A stretch of 64,000 nt of DNA, from assembly GCF_947504105.1 (NCBI RefSeq), contig NZ_CANNGP010000027.1, forward strand, positions 1 to 64,000, read 5' to 3'. This document shows, in pieces, positions 8,735-16,795 of this stretch (the stretch's first letter is position 1; each line of letters starts with the position of its first letter). A model generated the notes under the pieces. It was not told the DNA's origin. It did not search any database and saw only the letters and a program-made list of their open reading frames with translations. Source of the DNA: an uncultured Tateyamaria sp. (GTDB taxonomy: Bacteria > Pseudomonadota > Alphaproteobacteria > Rhodobacterales > Rhodobacteraceae). Both the position numbers and the translations under genes were made by a program.

Positions 8735-8751
8735 GTGGGAAATATTCCCAC
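8735..8751. promoter_or_regulatory. palindrome GTGGGAA-ATA-TTCCCAC
   Basis: A perfect 7-bp inverted repeat with a 3-bp spacer lies 43 bp upstream of the fasciclin gene. It shares the pattern GTGGrAA-N3-TTyCCAC with the palindrome at 8673-8693, and both are preceded by GC. The centres are 60 bp apart. Confidence 0.6.
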
Positions 8752-8793
8752 TAAATATTCGGCCCCGCGCCAAACCTTTGAGGAGACACACTT

Positions 8794-9282
8794 ATGAAAC
8801 GCCGTTCCTTTATGAAAATGACCGCCGTCGGCGCGACACTTGCCACTCTTGGCGCCTGCGCCGAGATGAACACCCAGCCCGACATTGTCGATACTGCCGT
8901 CGCTGCCGGTTCCTTCAATACGCTTGTTGCCGCTGTGCAGGCGGCTGATCTGGTCGACACTCTGAAAAGCCCGGGTCCGTTTACCGTTTTCGCGCCGACG
9001 GACGAAGCCTTTGCCGCGCTGCCGGCCGGCACGGTGGAAAACCTGTTGAAGCCTGAGAACAAGGACCAACTGGTCAGCATTCTGACCTACCACGTTCTGC
9101 CAGGTCAGACCCTTTCCTCTGACCTCGGGGGCCAGCGTCTGAGCGTTGCAACCGTGAACGGCGCCAACGTCCACATTGATGGACGCAACGGTGTCAAAGT
9201 CGAGAAGTCGAATGTCATTCAGGCTGATATCCTGGCATCCAATGGGGTGATCCACGTGATCGACCGCGTGCTCATTCCCTGA
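8794..9282 (+). CDS. fasciclin-domain lipoprotein
   Basis: The 162-residue protein has an N-terminal export signal [20 protein letters not shown] followed by Cys21 in a lipobox-like context. A single FAS1 domain follows: [43 protein letters not shown] and [15 protein letters not shown]1 proteins usually mediate surface adhesion. GAGGAG precedes the ATG. It is divergent from the DUF6502/DUF5666 operon across two palindromes and is closed by a strong hairpin. Confidence 0.9.
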   Translation: MKRRSFMKMTAVGATLATLGACAEMNTQPDIVDTAVAAGSFNTLVAAVQAADLVDTLKSPGPFTVFAPTDEAFAALPAGTVENLLKPENKDQLVSILTYHVLPGQTLSSDLGGQRLSVATVNGANVHIDGRNGVKVEKSNVIQADILASNGVIHVIDRVLIP

Positions 9283-9343
9283 TTGCCCCCAGGTTTCAGG
9301 GATGATGTCCCGCTTAAAGCCGCAAACGGGCGGGCATCATGAA

Positions 9344-9378
9344 CGGCGGTTCTGACAATATGTCAGGATCGCCGTTTT
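9344..9378 (+). terminator. terminator after fasciclin gene
   Basis: The stem CGGCG..TGACA pairs with TGTCA..CGCCG (9344-9374, ATA loop, small internal mismatch) and is followed by TTTT. It ends the fasciclin transcript. A second, weaker stem (GATGATG../..CATCATG, about 9301-9341) lies just before it. Confidence 0.65.
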
Positions 9379-9447
9379 GGTTTCGTATCATGCACACCCA
9401 CAAAGAATGCGGTTAGAAATAACCAGCAGCATGAAAAGGGTACCGCC

Positions 9448-11235
9448 ATGACATTTACCACGCGTCCAGAACTGAGCGGCACGTTTGGCATGGTTGCATC
9501 GACCCATTGGCTAGCCTCGGCGGTTGGGATGAAGCTGCTTGAGGCGGGTGGTTCAGCCTTCGATGCCGCGGCTGCCGTTGGGTTTACGCTAAACGTGGTG
9601 GAGCCGCATCTGAATGGTCCCTTGGGAGACATGCCAGCGTTGATCCGGGTTGCGGGAGAGAGGCCCACAGTGTTGTGCGGGCAGGGTGTAGCTCCGGGCG
9701 GTGCGTCTCTTGAGCACTATCGCGACGAGGGGCTGGACATGATCCCTGGTTCTGGTCTGTTGGCGACGGTCGTGCCGGGTGCGTTTGATGCATGGATGCT
9801 GATGTTGCGCGATCACGGCCGTCTTCCGTTGCGCGATGTGCTGGAACCCGCCATCCACTATGCGCGTCATGGCCATCCGCTGCTGCCGCGTGTTTCTGCA
9901 ACGATAGCTGATCAAGCCGAGTTCTTTGCTGCTGAGTGGCCAACCTCCGCTGCTGTTTGGATGCCGGGCGGAGAACCTCCGCAAGCTGGCGCGCTATTCA
10001 AGAACCCGGACCTTGCTGATTTCTGGACCCGCCTGCTGGTCGAAGCCGAGGGCGAGATCGGCCGTGTCGCGCAGATCGAGGCCGCCCGCCGGGCTTTTGC
10101 GAGCGGGTTTGTCGCCGACGCGATTGACACGTTCATAACCGATACGTGCGTTATGGACGGTACAGGTGCGCGCCGAAAAGGCGTATTGTCAGGGCAGGAC
10201 ATGGCCACATGGCAGGCCACCTACGAAACACCCGTATCAGTTTCGTATCACGGTTGGGATGTCTTCAAGTGCGGAGCATGGAGCCAGGGACCGGTTCTGT
10301 TGCAATGCCTGCAAATGCTGCGCAATGATCCTGTTGCAGACATGGATCCGTTGGGTCCGGATCTTGTGCACCTTACAACGGAAGCGCTGAAACGCGCCTT
10401 TGCAGACCGGGACACTTACTATGGTGATCCGGTGCATTCTGATGTGCCGATTGGTGTCTTGTTGTCAGAATCCCACGCCGATGCGCACCGCAAAGACATC
10501 GCACATAAGGCCACAACCGATAACCGCCCCGGCGTCATTTCGGGCTTTGAGGCACAGATCAAATCCTACCACGCACGCATCGCACGCGGTGCGACATTGA
10601 CTGCTGGTGTGGGCGGCGGCGAGCCGACCATGGCGCATCTGGCGAACCGCAAGGGCGATACGGTGCATATCGATGTGGTCGATCGCTGGGGAAACATGGT
10701 CTCTGCGACACCCTCGGGCGGATGGCTTCAGTCCAACCCGGTTGTGCCCGTCCTTGGGGCACCCCTAAATACCCGGGCGCAAATGTTCTGGCTGGACGAT
10801 GATTTGCCGACCACGCTTGCGCCTGGCCGCCGCCCACGTACCACATTGTCACCGTCGCTTGCGTTGCACGAGGATGGGCGGGCCTTGGCCTTTGGCACCC
10901 CTGGGGGTGATCAGCAGGACCAGTGGCAACTGGCGTTCTTCCTTCGCTACGCGCATCACGGAATGAACCTGCAAGAGGCCATCGATGCGCCGCTGTTCCA
11001 TACCGGTCACTTGCAGGGGAGCTTTTATCCGCGTGACCTGCGCCCTAGGCATTTGATGGTTGAACCGCACTTTCCCAGTGCCACGCTCGATGATCTGCGT
11101 GCACGGGGTCACAACGTCGAGGTGGCCGAGCCATGGACCGTGGGACGGCTGAGCGCGGCCCTGCATCAACGCAATGGCATCATGAAAGCCGCAGCCACGC
11201 CGCGCCTTATGCAAGCCTATGCCATAGGGCGTTGA
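9448..11235 (+). CDS. gamma-glutamyltransferase family enzyme
   Basis: The 595-residue Ntn-hydrolase precursor has the family features: GGSAFDAAAAVGF near residue 35, VPGAFDAW near 110, and the presumed autocleavage/catalytic Thr405 in GDTVHIDVVD, followed by GNMVSATPSGG. The canonical cleavage motif has TTH or similar; here it is DTVH. No signal peptide is seen, unlike the periplasmic Ggt of enterics, so a cytoplasmic gamma-glutamyl hydrolase or transferase is likely. It is a single gene, convergent with phnM 48 bp away. Confidence 0.85.
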   Translation: MTFTTRPELSGTFGMVASTHWLASAVGMKLLEAGGSAFDAAAAVGFTLNVVEPHLNGPLGDMPALIRVAGERPTVLCGQGVAPGGASLEHYRDEGLDMIPGSGLLATVVPGAFDAWMLMLRDHGRLPLRDVLEPAIHYARHGHPLLPRVSATIADQAEFFAAEWPTSAAVWMPGGEPPQAGALFKNPDLADFWTRLLVEAEGEIGRVAQIEAARRAFASGFVADAIDTFITDTCVMDGTGARRKGVLSGQDMATWQATYETPVSVSYHGWDVFKCGAWSQGPVLLQCLQMLRNDPVADMDPLGPDLVHLTTEALKRAFADRDTYYGDPVHSDVPIGVLLSESHADAHRKDIAHKATTDNRPGVISGFEAQIKSYHARIARGATLTAGVGGGEPTMAHLANRKGDTVHIDVVDRWGNMVSATPSGGWLQSNPVVPVLGAPLNTRAQMFWLDDDLPTTLAPGRRPRTTLSPSLALHEDGRALAFGTPGGDQQDQWQLAFFLRYAHHGMNLQEAIDAPLFHTGHLQGSFYPRDLRPRHLMVEPHFPSATLDDLRARGHNVEVAEPWTVGRLSAALHQRNGIMKAAATPRLMQAYAIGR

Positions 11236-11283
11236 GGGCCACATTGTCACTCGTAAGGCGCACCTGTTGGTGTGCCTCGTACG

Positions 11284-12426
11284 TCATGCCACCTGGTGCC
11301 CCTGGCTAAATACTTCGCGCGCAACAGCTGCCTCGTCCATCTGGGCGAAGCGTACAAGGTCGGCGCGCTTGCCAGGGGCAATCTGCCCTCTGTCATTCAA
11401 CCCGACCGATGCGGCGGGGGTACGGGTGACCGTTGCAATGCCACGTGCCATGTCACCCCACATGTCGCCCAACTGCACCGCGGACATGAGCAATGCAGCC
11501 GGTACGTAATCCGATGACAGAATGTCGAGCAAGTCATGTTCGGCCAACTCTTTGGCTGCAATATTCCCCGAATGGGACCCGCCGCGCACGAGGTTCGGTG
11601 CACCCATGATTATGGCGATGCTTTTGTCCCGGCACGCCCTGGCCGCTTCCACCGTTGTCGGAAACTCGGCCACTGCAACTCCATGCTGTGCCGAAACGCC
11701 AACCTGATCGGCTGTTGTATCGTCGTGACTTGCCAATACGGCGCCCAAACGTCCGGCTTCAGCCACGGCTGCCGCCTCGTGTTTGACCCCCAGCCGGTCC
11801 TGCAGCGCTTGCAGTTTCTCCACATGCGCTGCGAACTCGTCTTCGGTCAGGTTGTTCTTGCCCATGACATAGGCCTTCATCTTGTTGATGTCGCGGAACT
11901 GTCGCTGACCGGGCGTGTGGTCCATCAGGCTGACGATTCCCACCCGATCTTCTGGGGTGAACTCCGACAGTTCGTCCATCAGGGTTTCCGAGCAGATTTC
12001 GGCACGCAAGTGCAGAAAGTGGCTGATCTTGAGTACACCCTGCGCGCGCAGGGCCAGCATCTCGGACGACAATTCGCGTGCATATTTCAGATATCGCCCC
12101 TTGCCTGAAGGGATCGACCCGACACGCATCGCGTCAAAGACGGTTGTGATCCCGGTGCCCGCCAGTTCGCGATCATGGGCGAGAATCGCAGGACCATGCG
12201 GCCATGGCACCCTGGGGCGGGGCGAGATGTGGCGCTCAAGGTTGTCGGTGTGTAATTCGATCAGTCCCGGCGCTAGGAAATCGCCCTCACAGTCCAAAGC
12301 CCCTGCAGGCACTGACGTGCCCGTACCAATTTCGGAAATCAGGCCATCGCGGAGGACGACATGCCCCGTGACCACTTCTGTAGGCAGCACAAGCTTGGCG
12401 TTGGCGAGGATCGTATCTTGTGTCAT
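11284..12426 (-). CDS. phnM: PhnM, ribose 1-methylphosphonate 5-triphosphate diphosphatase
   Basis: The 380-residue amidohydrolase removes diphosphate from ribose-1-phosphonate 5-triphosphate before C-P bond cleavage. Family features include the metal site LIELHTDNLERH, DHTPGQRQFRDI, ASHDDTT and GAPNLVRGGSHSGN. The start at MTQDTILAN matches family length. It sits downstream of the rest of the operon, separated by the oppositely oriented DUF1045 gene. A second, divergent PhnM-like gene lies at 19803. Confidence 0.9.
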   Translation of the reverse strand: MTQDTILANAKLVLPTEVVTGHVVLRDGLISEIGTGTSVPAGALDCEGDFLAPGLIELHTDNLERHISPRPRVPWPHGPAILAHDRELAGTGITTVFDAMRVGSIPSGKGRYLKYARELSSEMLALRAQGVLKISHFLHLRAEICSETLMDELSEFTPEDRVGIVSLMDHTPGQRQFRDINKMKAYVMGKNNLTEDEFAAHVEKLQALQDRLGVKHEAAAVAEAGRLGAVLASHDDTTADQVGVSAQHGVAVAEFPTTVEAARACRDKSIAIIMGAPNLVRGGSHSGNIAAKELAEHDLLDILSSDYVPAALLMSAVQLGDMWGDMARGIATVTRTPAASVGLNDRGQIAPGKRADLVRFAQMDEAAVAREVFSQGHQVA

Positions 12427-12460
12427 GTGCCTGTCATCTCGAACTGGAATGGGGTGGGAT

Positions 12461-13141
12461 ATGTTCAAGCGCTATGCCATCTACTACACGCCCGAACCGG
12501 GTACGCCCTTGGCTGATTTCGGTGCGAGATGGCTGGGATGGGACAGCGCTGGCGGAGTGGGGTGCGCGCACCCTAACATCGGCGATTTCGATGTGGCCGC
12601 GGTGACTGAAACCCCACGCAAGTATGGGTTCCACGGGACGATCAAGCCGCCCTTTAGGTTGGCGGAGGGACAAACCGCAGAAGCGCTCAAGGCAGCACTG
12701 ACCGTGCTGTGTGCGGATGCGGCGGCCGTGTCGCTCGATAGCCTTGAACTGACGCGTCTCGGGCGTTTCCTCGCCCTGGTTCCAATTGGTAACGCCAGTA
12801 GCCTTGGTGTTTTGGCTGCTCGCGCCGTGCAAGAGCTTGACGTTTTCCGCGCGCCGCCAACCGACACAGAATTGGCCAAGCGTCGTGGCGCCAATCTGAC
12901 GGCTGCACAAGATTCGTACCTTGTGCGCTGGGGCTACCCGTATGTGCTGGACCAGTTCCGGTTTCATCTGACACTCAGTGGCAAGCTGGACAAACCTACG
13001 ATAGCGCGCGTTGAGACTGCCTTGGCCCCGGCCTTGGCAGAGTTCGACCTGTCGCCCTATCGGATCGATGGCCTGACCCTGCTGGGTGAGGATGAGAACG
13101 GGTTGTTTCATCAGATACATCGCTACGCCCTGACCGGGTAG
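12461..13141 (+). CDS. DUF1045 phosphonate-associated 2H phosphoesterase-like protein
   Basis: The 226-residue protein has two HxT motifs, HGTIKPPF and HLTLSG, the pair that defines 2H phosphoesterase folds. DUF1045 proteins are commonly encoded beside phnM and phnN. A 2H fold suggests action on a cyclic phosphate such as a ribose 1,2-cyclic phosphate product of C-P lyase, but this is inference. It is divergent from phnM (34 bp apart) and its end overlaps phnN by 19 bp tail to tail. Confidence 0.85.
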   Translation: MFKRYAIYYTPEPGTPLADFGARWLGWDSAGGVGCAHPNIGDFDVAAVTETPRKYGFHGTIKPPFRLAEGQTAEALKAALTVLCADAAAVSLDSLELTRLGRFLALVPIGNASSLGVLAARAVQELDVFRAPPTDTELAKRRGANLTAAQDSYLVRWGYPYVLDQFRFHLTLSGKLDKPTIARVETALAPALAEFDLSPYRIDGLTLLGEDENGLFHQIHRYALTG

Positions 13142-13665
13142 AGCGCGTTCAGCGCCTTTTGAACGGTCGTCTCCAGTGTGCTTGAATTGTCGATGATGGT
13201 TGCCTTGATGCCGTCCGGAATACTTGCGCCCACCCGCGCAAGGCGCGCGACAATGTCGGCATGGTCCTCGCGCCCGCGTGCCGACAGACGGTGCGCCAGA
13301 ACGTCAGGGTCTGCTGTGAGAGCCAGAACGATCAAACCGGGAAACCGAGATTGCGCCTGAGACAACACTCCACGCGACAAGTTGGCCAGCATGTCCTGAC
13401 CTGACGCGAGGCATGCATCACCCGATGTCGGAATCCCATAGGATAATCCATGCGCTGTCCAAGACAGGGCAAATGCCCCATCGTGCTTCATTGTCCGAAA
13501 GGTCGCTTCTGAAACACCGTCAAACACCTCTCCCCCTGACGTTGCGGGGCGGGTGATTACTCTGCGCACCAGGCCAAGCCTGGGGGCTGCCTTGGACATG
13601 GCGTCCATCACGGTGTCCTTTCCAACCCCGGATGGTCCAACAACGGCAATCAAACGCCCGGTCAT
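13123..13665 (-). CDS. phnN: PhnN, ribose 1,5-bisphosphate phosphokinase
   Basis: The 180-residue P-loop kinase has the Walker A motif GPSGVGKDT at residues 10-18 and resembles guanylate kinases (RRVITRPAT). It makes PRPP from ribose 1,5-bisphosphate, the last C-P lyase pathway step. The start overlaps the phnL stop (ATGA). The 3' end overlaps the convergent DUF1045 gene. Confidence 0.9.
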   Translation of the reverse strand: MTGRLIAVVGPSGVGKDTVMDAMSKAAPRLGLVRRVITRPATSGGEVFDGVSEATFRTMKHDGAFALSWTAHGLSYGIPTSGDACLASGQDMLANLSRGVLSQAQSRFPGLIVLALTADPDVLAHRLSARGREDHADIVARLARVGASIPDGIKATIIDNSSTLETTVQKALNALYPVRA

Positions 13666-14345
13666 GCTGCGCGCTCCGGCGTAAAGAGGTTGACATCGAC
13701 CTCGCGATCACAGACCTGCGCGCGCGCGGCTTCATCATGGAAAATGCCAATGATGGTCGCTCCGCGTGCCTTGGCGCGCTCAATCAGCTCAAGCACGACG
13801 GCGCGGTTCGTTGCATCAAGGCTCGCTGTGGGTTCATCAAGCAGCATGGCCGGATAGTCATATGCAAACCCACGCGCGATGTTCACCCGCTGCTGTTCAC
13901 CGCCGGAGAAGGTTGTCGGACTAAGCGACCAAAGCCGTTCTGGTATGTTCAGCATCATAAGCAGATCGCGTGCCCGTGCGTCAGCCTGTTCAGCGTCAAC
14001 ACCAACGGCGCGCAACGGCTCGCTGACGACGTCGATGGTGGGCACACGCGGGACCACGCGCAAAAACTGACTGACATAGCCCAGCGTCTCGCGCCGCAGC
14101 GCCAGAACATCGCGCGGCGGGGCCGAGGCGAGATCGACATCTCCGACCATGATTTGCCCGGCTTGTGTGGTGTAGTTGCCGTAGATCATGCGCATCAACG
14201 TCGATTTTCCGGCGCCCGATGCGCCAACCAAGGCCACGCATTCGCCAGCGCTCACCGTCAGGGATGCGCTGTGCATGACCGGTATGACTGCGCTGCCTTG
14301 ATTGTGCAGAACAAAGGATTTGGCGACGTCTTCAACTTTGATCAT
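13662..14345 (-). CDS. phnL: PhnL, C-P lyase ABC-type protein
   Basis: The 227-residue ABC ATPase-like protein has Walker [10 protein letters not shown], signature [14 protein letters not shown] and Walker [13 protein letters not shown]. PhnL accompanies the C-P lyase core rather than a transporter. The start MIKVEDV is preceded by AAGAAG at 7 nt; an ATG two codons upstream touches that site and is less likely. It follows phnK by 43 bp. Confidence 0.92.
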   Translation of the reverse strand: MIKVEDVAKSFVLHNQGSAVIPVMHSASLTVSAGECVALVGASGAGKSTLMRMIYGNYTTQAGQIMVGDVDLASAPPRDVLALRRETLGYVSQFLRVVPRVPTIDVVSEPLRAVGVDAEQADARARDLLMMLNIPERLWSLSPTTFSGGEQQRVNIARGFAYDYPAMLLDEPTASLDATNRAVVLELIERAKARGATIIGIFHDEAARAQVCDREVDVNLFTPERAA

Positions 14346-14388
14346 GTTCATCTTCTTCTTGCCAAAAGCTTCGGGTTTGTCCTGTTCG

Positions 14389-15159
14389 TCACACCTGCAA
14401 CACACTCGACACCAGCAATTGCGAATAGGCGTGTTGCGGATCATCCAGCACCTGATCGGTCAGCCCCGTTTCGACCACATGTCCGTCCTTCATCACCATC
14501 AGACGGTCAGCGAGCAGACGCACGACGGCCAGATCATGGGTCACAATGATCGCGCTCAAACCCATCTCACGCACCAGCCCGCGCAGCAGATCCAACAACC
14601 GCGCCTGCACCGAGACGTCCAAACCGCCCGTCGGTTCATCCATGAAGACCAGTCGCGGGCCCGTCACCAGATTGCGCGCGATCTGCAATCGCTGCTGCAT
14701 GCCGCCCGAGAACTGTCGGGGGCGGTCGTCGATGCGGTCAGCAGCAATCTCGACCCGCCCCAGCCAGTCGATGGCCTGATCGCGGATGTCGCCGTAATGG
14801 CGCGCACCCACGGCCATCAGGCGTTCACCAACATTCCCGCCAGCACTGACGTTCATCCGCAGCCCGTCGCGGGCGTGCTGATGGACAAAGGCCCAATCCG
14901 TACGACCGAGCATGCGCCGTTCCGGCTCACTCATCGTGACCGTGTCGCGCATTCCGTCTGTGCGAGTATTGAACAGCACCTGGCCAGTGTCGGGCGGCAG
15001 GTGACCGGCCATGCAGTTCAGCAGAGTCGACTTGCCCGACCCACTTTCGCCAACGATGCCCATCACCTCACCAGGATACAGATCAAAGCTTACATCCGCG
15101 CAGCCCACACGTTGCCCATAGAACTTGGACAGCCCTTCGACCTGCAACAATGGCGTCAT
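14389..15159 (-). CDS. phnK: PhnK, C-P lyase ABC-type protein
   Basis: The 256-residue ABC ATPase-like protein has Walker [10 protein letters not shown], signature [14 protein letters not shown] and Walker [14 protein letters not shown]. In the E. coli complex PhnK docks on PhnJ of the GHIJ core. Its start overlaps the stop of the NIPSNAP gene (ATGA), coupling the two. Confidence 0.93.
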   Translation of the reverse strand: MTPLLQVEGLSKFYGQRVGCADVSFDLYPGEVMGIVGESGSGKSTLLNCMAGHLPPDTGQVLFNTRTDGMRDTVTMSEPERRMLGRTDWAFVHQHARDGLRMNVSAGGNVGERLMAVGARHYGDIRDQAIDWLGRVEIAADRIDDRPRQFSGGMQQRLQIARNLVTGPRLVFMDEPTGGLDVSVQARLLDLLRGLVREMGLSAIIVTHDLAVVRLLADRLMVMKDGHVVETGLTDQVLDDPQHAYSQLLVSSVLQV

Positions 15160-15494
15160 TGGTCTTCTCCAATCGCTCCGCTGAACGCGGTTGGCGTCAA
15201 AACAATGTCTTCGATCCCCAGCACGAATGTGCCGTGCTGTGCAGCAGTTTCTTTCTTGATCTGCGCCCAGCCTTCATCGGCCATGAAGGCGGCCCGTCGA
15301 CCTTTCATCTCGGCCTCGTCCTGCCACGCCAGTAAGTAGACAAAGCGCAACCGGTCCTCGGCTTGCTCTGTCCACATTGCTTGGATACGAAACCCATATG
15401 TCTTCATCAGCCGCGCCGCACGGTCGCGAAAACGGTCGAGGAACGGCTCCGCATTCTCTGGTGGAACGTCATAGATACGCAATTGATTGATCAT
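15156..15494 (-). CDS. NIPSNAP-family protein within the C-P lyase operon
   Basis: The 112-residue product starts MINQLRIYDVPPENAEPFLD and shows the dimeric alpha/beta ferredoxin-like pattern of NIPSNAP proteins (RIQAMWTE, FVYLLAWQDEAEM). It overlaps phnJ's stop and phnK's start by 4 nt each, so all three are translationally coupled. NIPSNAP is not part of the known E. coli C-P lyase set. The tight coupling suggests an accessory role in this complex or in handling its product. Confidence 0.85.
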   Translation of the reverse strand: MINQLRIYDVPPENAEPFLDRFRDRAARLMKTYGFRIQAMWTEQAEDRLRFVYLLAWQDEAEMKGRRAAFMADEGWAQIKKETAAQHGTFVLGIEDIVLTPTAFSGAIGEDQ

Positions 15495-16360
15495 ACTGCA
15501 TCCTCCTGAAGGGGTGTTCCTTCAGCGCCCACATGACCCTTGGCCCGGCGCGCGCCGCAGTAGTCCGTGTCGGAACACATAAACATGCGCCCACCCGCAT
15601 CGTCGACGATCAGCTCGTCCAAATAACTGTCCGTCGATCCACACAACCCGCATGGATGGTCAGCTTTGGTCGCCTCGAATGGATAGTCCTCAAAGTCGAG
15701 GCTGACCACCTGTGTGTAGGGCGGCAGGGCATAGATACGCTGTTCTCGCCCGGCACCAAAGAGTTGGATCGCGGGCATGCTCAGCTTGGGATTGTCGAAC
15801 TTGGGAATGGGGGACGGGTCCATCACATAACGCCCTTCGACTTCAACCGGGTAGGCATAAGCCGTCGCAATTGCACCATGCGCGCTGATGTCTTCGTACA
15901 GCTTCACATGCATCAGGCCGTAGTCCTCAAGGGCATGCATCTTGCGGGTCTCAACCTCGGATGGTTCAAGGAAGCGCAGCGGTTCAGGGATCGGCACCTG
16001 ATACACGAGAATCTGATCTGCGTTCAGCGGTTCTTCGGGAATGCGGTGGCGGGTTTGAATCACCGTGGCCTCCGCTGTTGCTTCGGTTGTTTCCACATCC
16101 GCGGTACGTTCAAAGAAGCGCCGGATAGACACCGCATTGGTCGTGTCATCCGCGCCCTGATCAATGACCTTGAACACATCGGATTGCGTCATGACCGCCG
16201 CCGAAACCTGTACTCCACCCGTACCCCAGCCATAGGGCATCGGCATTTCGCGGCTGGCAAAGGGCACCTGGTAGCCGGGAATGGCGAGCCCCTTCAGGAT
16301 CGCGCGTCTAATCATGCGCTTGGTTTGTTCATCCAGATATGCGAAATTGTAATCAGACAT
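15491..16360 (-). CDS. phnJ: PhnJ, radical-SAM C-P lyase catalytic subunit
   Basis: The 289-residue enzyme cleaves the carbon-phosphorus bond of ribose-1-phosphonate 5-phosphate. Its diagnostic cysteines are Cys237, Cys240, Cys262 and Cys268, spaced CX2CX21CX5C. The N-terminus MSDYNFAYLDEQTKRMIRRA is typical. The ribosome site is weak, but no other start fits. A 435-bp gap separates it from phnI and contains an opposite-strand gene, so phnJ may also have its own promoter. Confidence 0.95.
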   Translation of the reverse strand: MSDYNFAYLDEQTKRMIRRAILKGLAIPGYQVPFASREMPMPYGWGTGGVQVSAAVMTQSDVFKVIDQGADDTTNAVSIRRFFERTADVETTEATAEATVIQTRHRIPEEPLNADQILVYQVPIPEPLRFLEPSEVETRKMHALEDYGLMHVKLYEDISAHGAIATAYAYPVEVEGRYVMDPSPIPKFDNPKLSMPAIQLFGAGREQRIYALPPYTQVVSLDFEDYPFEATKADHPCGLCGSTDSYLDELIVDDAGGRMFMCSDTDYCGARRAKGHVGAEGTPLQEDAV

Positions 16361-16478
16361 GATGTACGACCGAAGCAATAGGTTGATGTGATGCAGCGGG
16401 GCCAAGAGAAACTGGTCCGAAAACATGCGGCGGCGTCCGTTCTGTCTGATTTTCCAAAACGAAACAGGAAGTTGTTTT

Positions 16479-16718
16479 ATGCTGAGCTACAGCTCGGAAA
16501 CCGGATGGGTCTACAACCCTTTCGAAATTGCAATTGTGTGCGCCTGCGTCGCGTTCAGCGTCTGGCGCAACCGCGTCCGGCGACGCAGTTTGCGACAGCG
16601 CGAAGACGGCATGTACGTCTGGGTCGAATGGCATGGAGGCGAGCGATGTTCCTTGGATGACCCGGCGGCCCCCGGCGGGGCGTGGGACAGCGAAGGAGAC
16701 GGCGGCGGAGGCGATTGA
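16479..16718 (+). CDS. small single-span membrane protein inside phn cluster
   Basis: The 79-residue product has one predicted membrane span (about 15-30, EIAIVCACVAFSVW) followed by a basic stretch RNRVRRRSLRQR, then YVWVEWHGGERC and a Gly/Asp-rich tail. AGGAAG lies 8 nt before the ATG, and a hairpin with eight Ts overlaps the stop codon, so it looks like a complete gene. It is transcribed against phnI and phnJ. Function is unknown. Confidence 0.6.
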   Translation: MLSYSSETGWVYNPFEIAIVCACVAFSVWRNRVRRRSLRQREDGMYVWVEWHGGERCSLDDPAAPGGAWDSEGDGGGGD

Positions 16719-16734
16719 ACGGCCTCTTTTTTTT
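16708..16734 (+). terminator. terminator of the small opposite-strand gene
   Basis: The stem GAGGC (16708-16712) pairs with GCCTC (16722-16726) around a loop holding the stop codon, followed by T8. It has no T-run in the minus direction, so it should not stop the phn transcript. Confidence 0.6.
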
Positions 16735-16795
16735 GTCTTTATCGATGCGTTGACCGGGGCCAGTTGGCCTATTTTTTGTGCCTTAGGGTGAGTGC

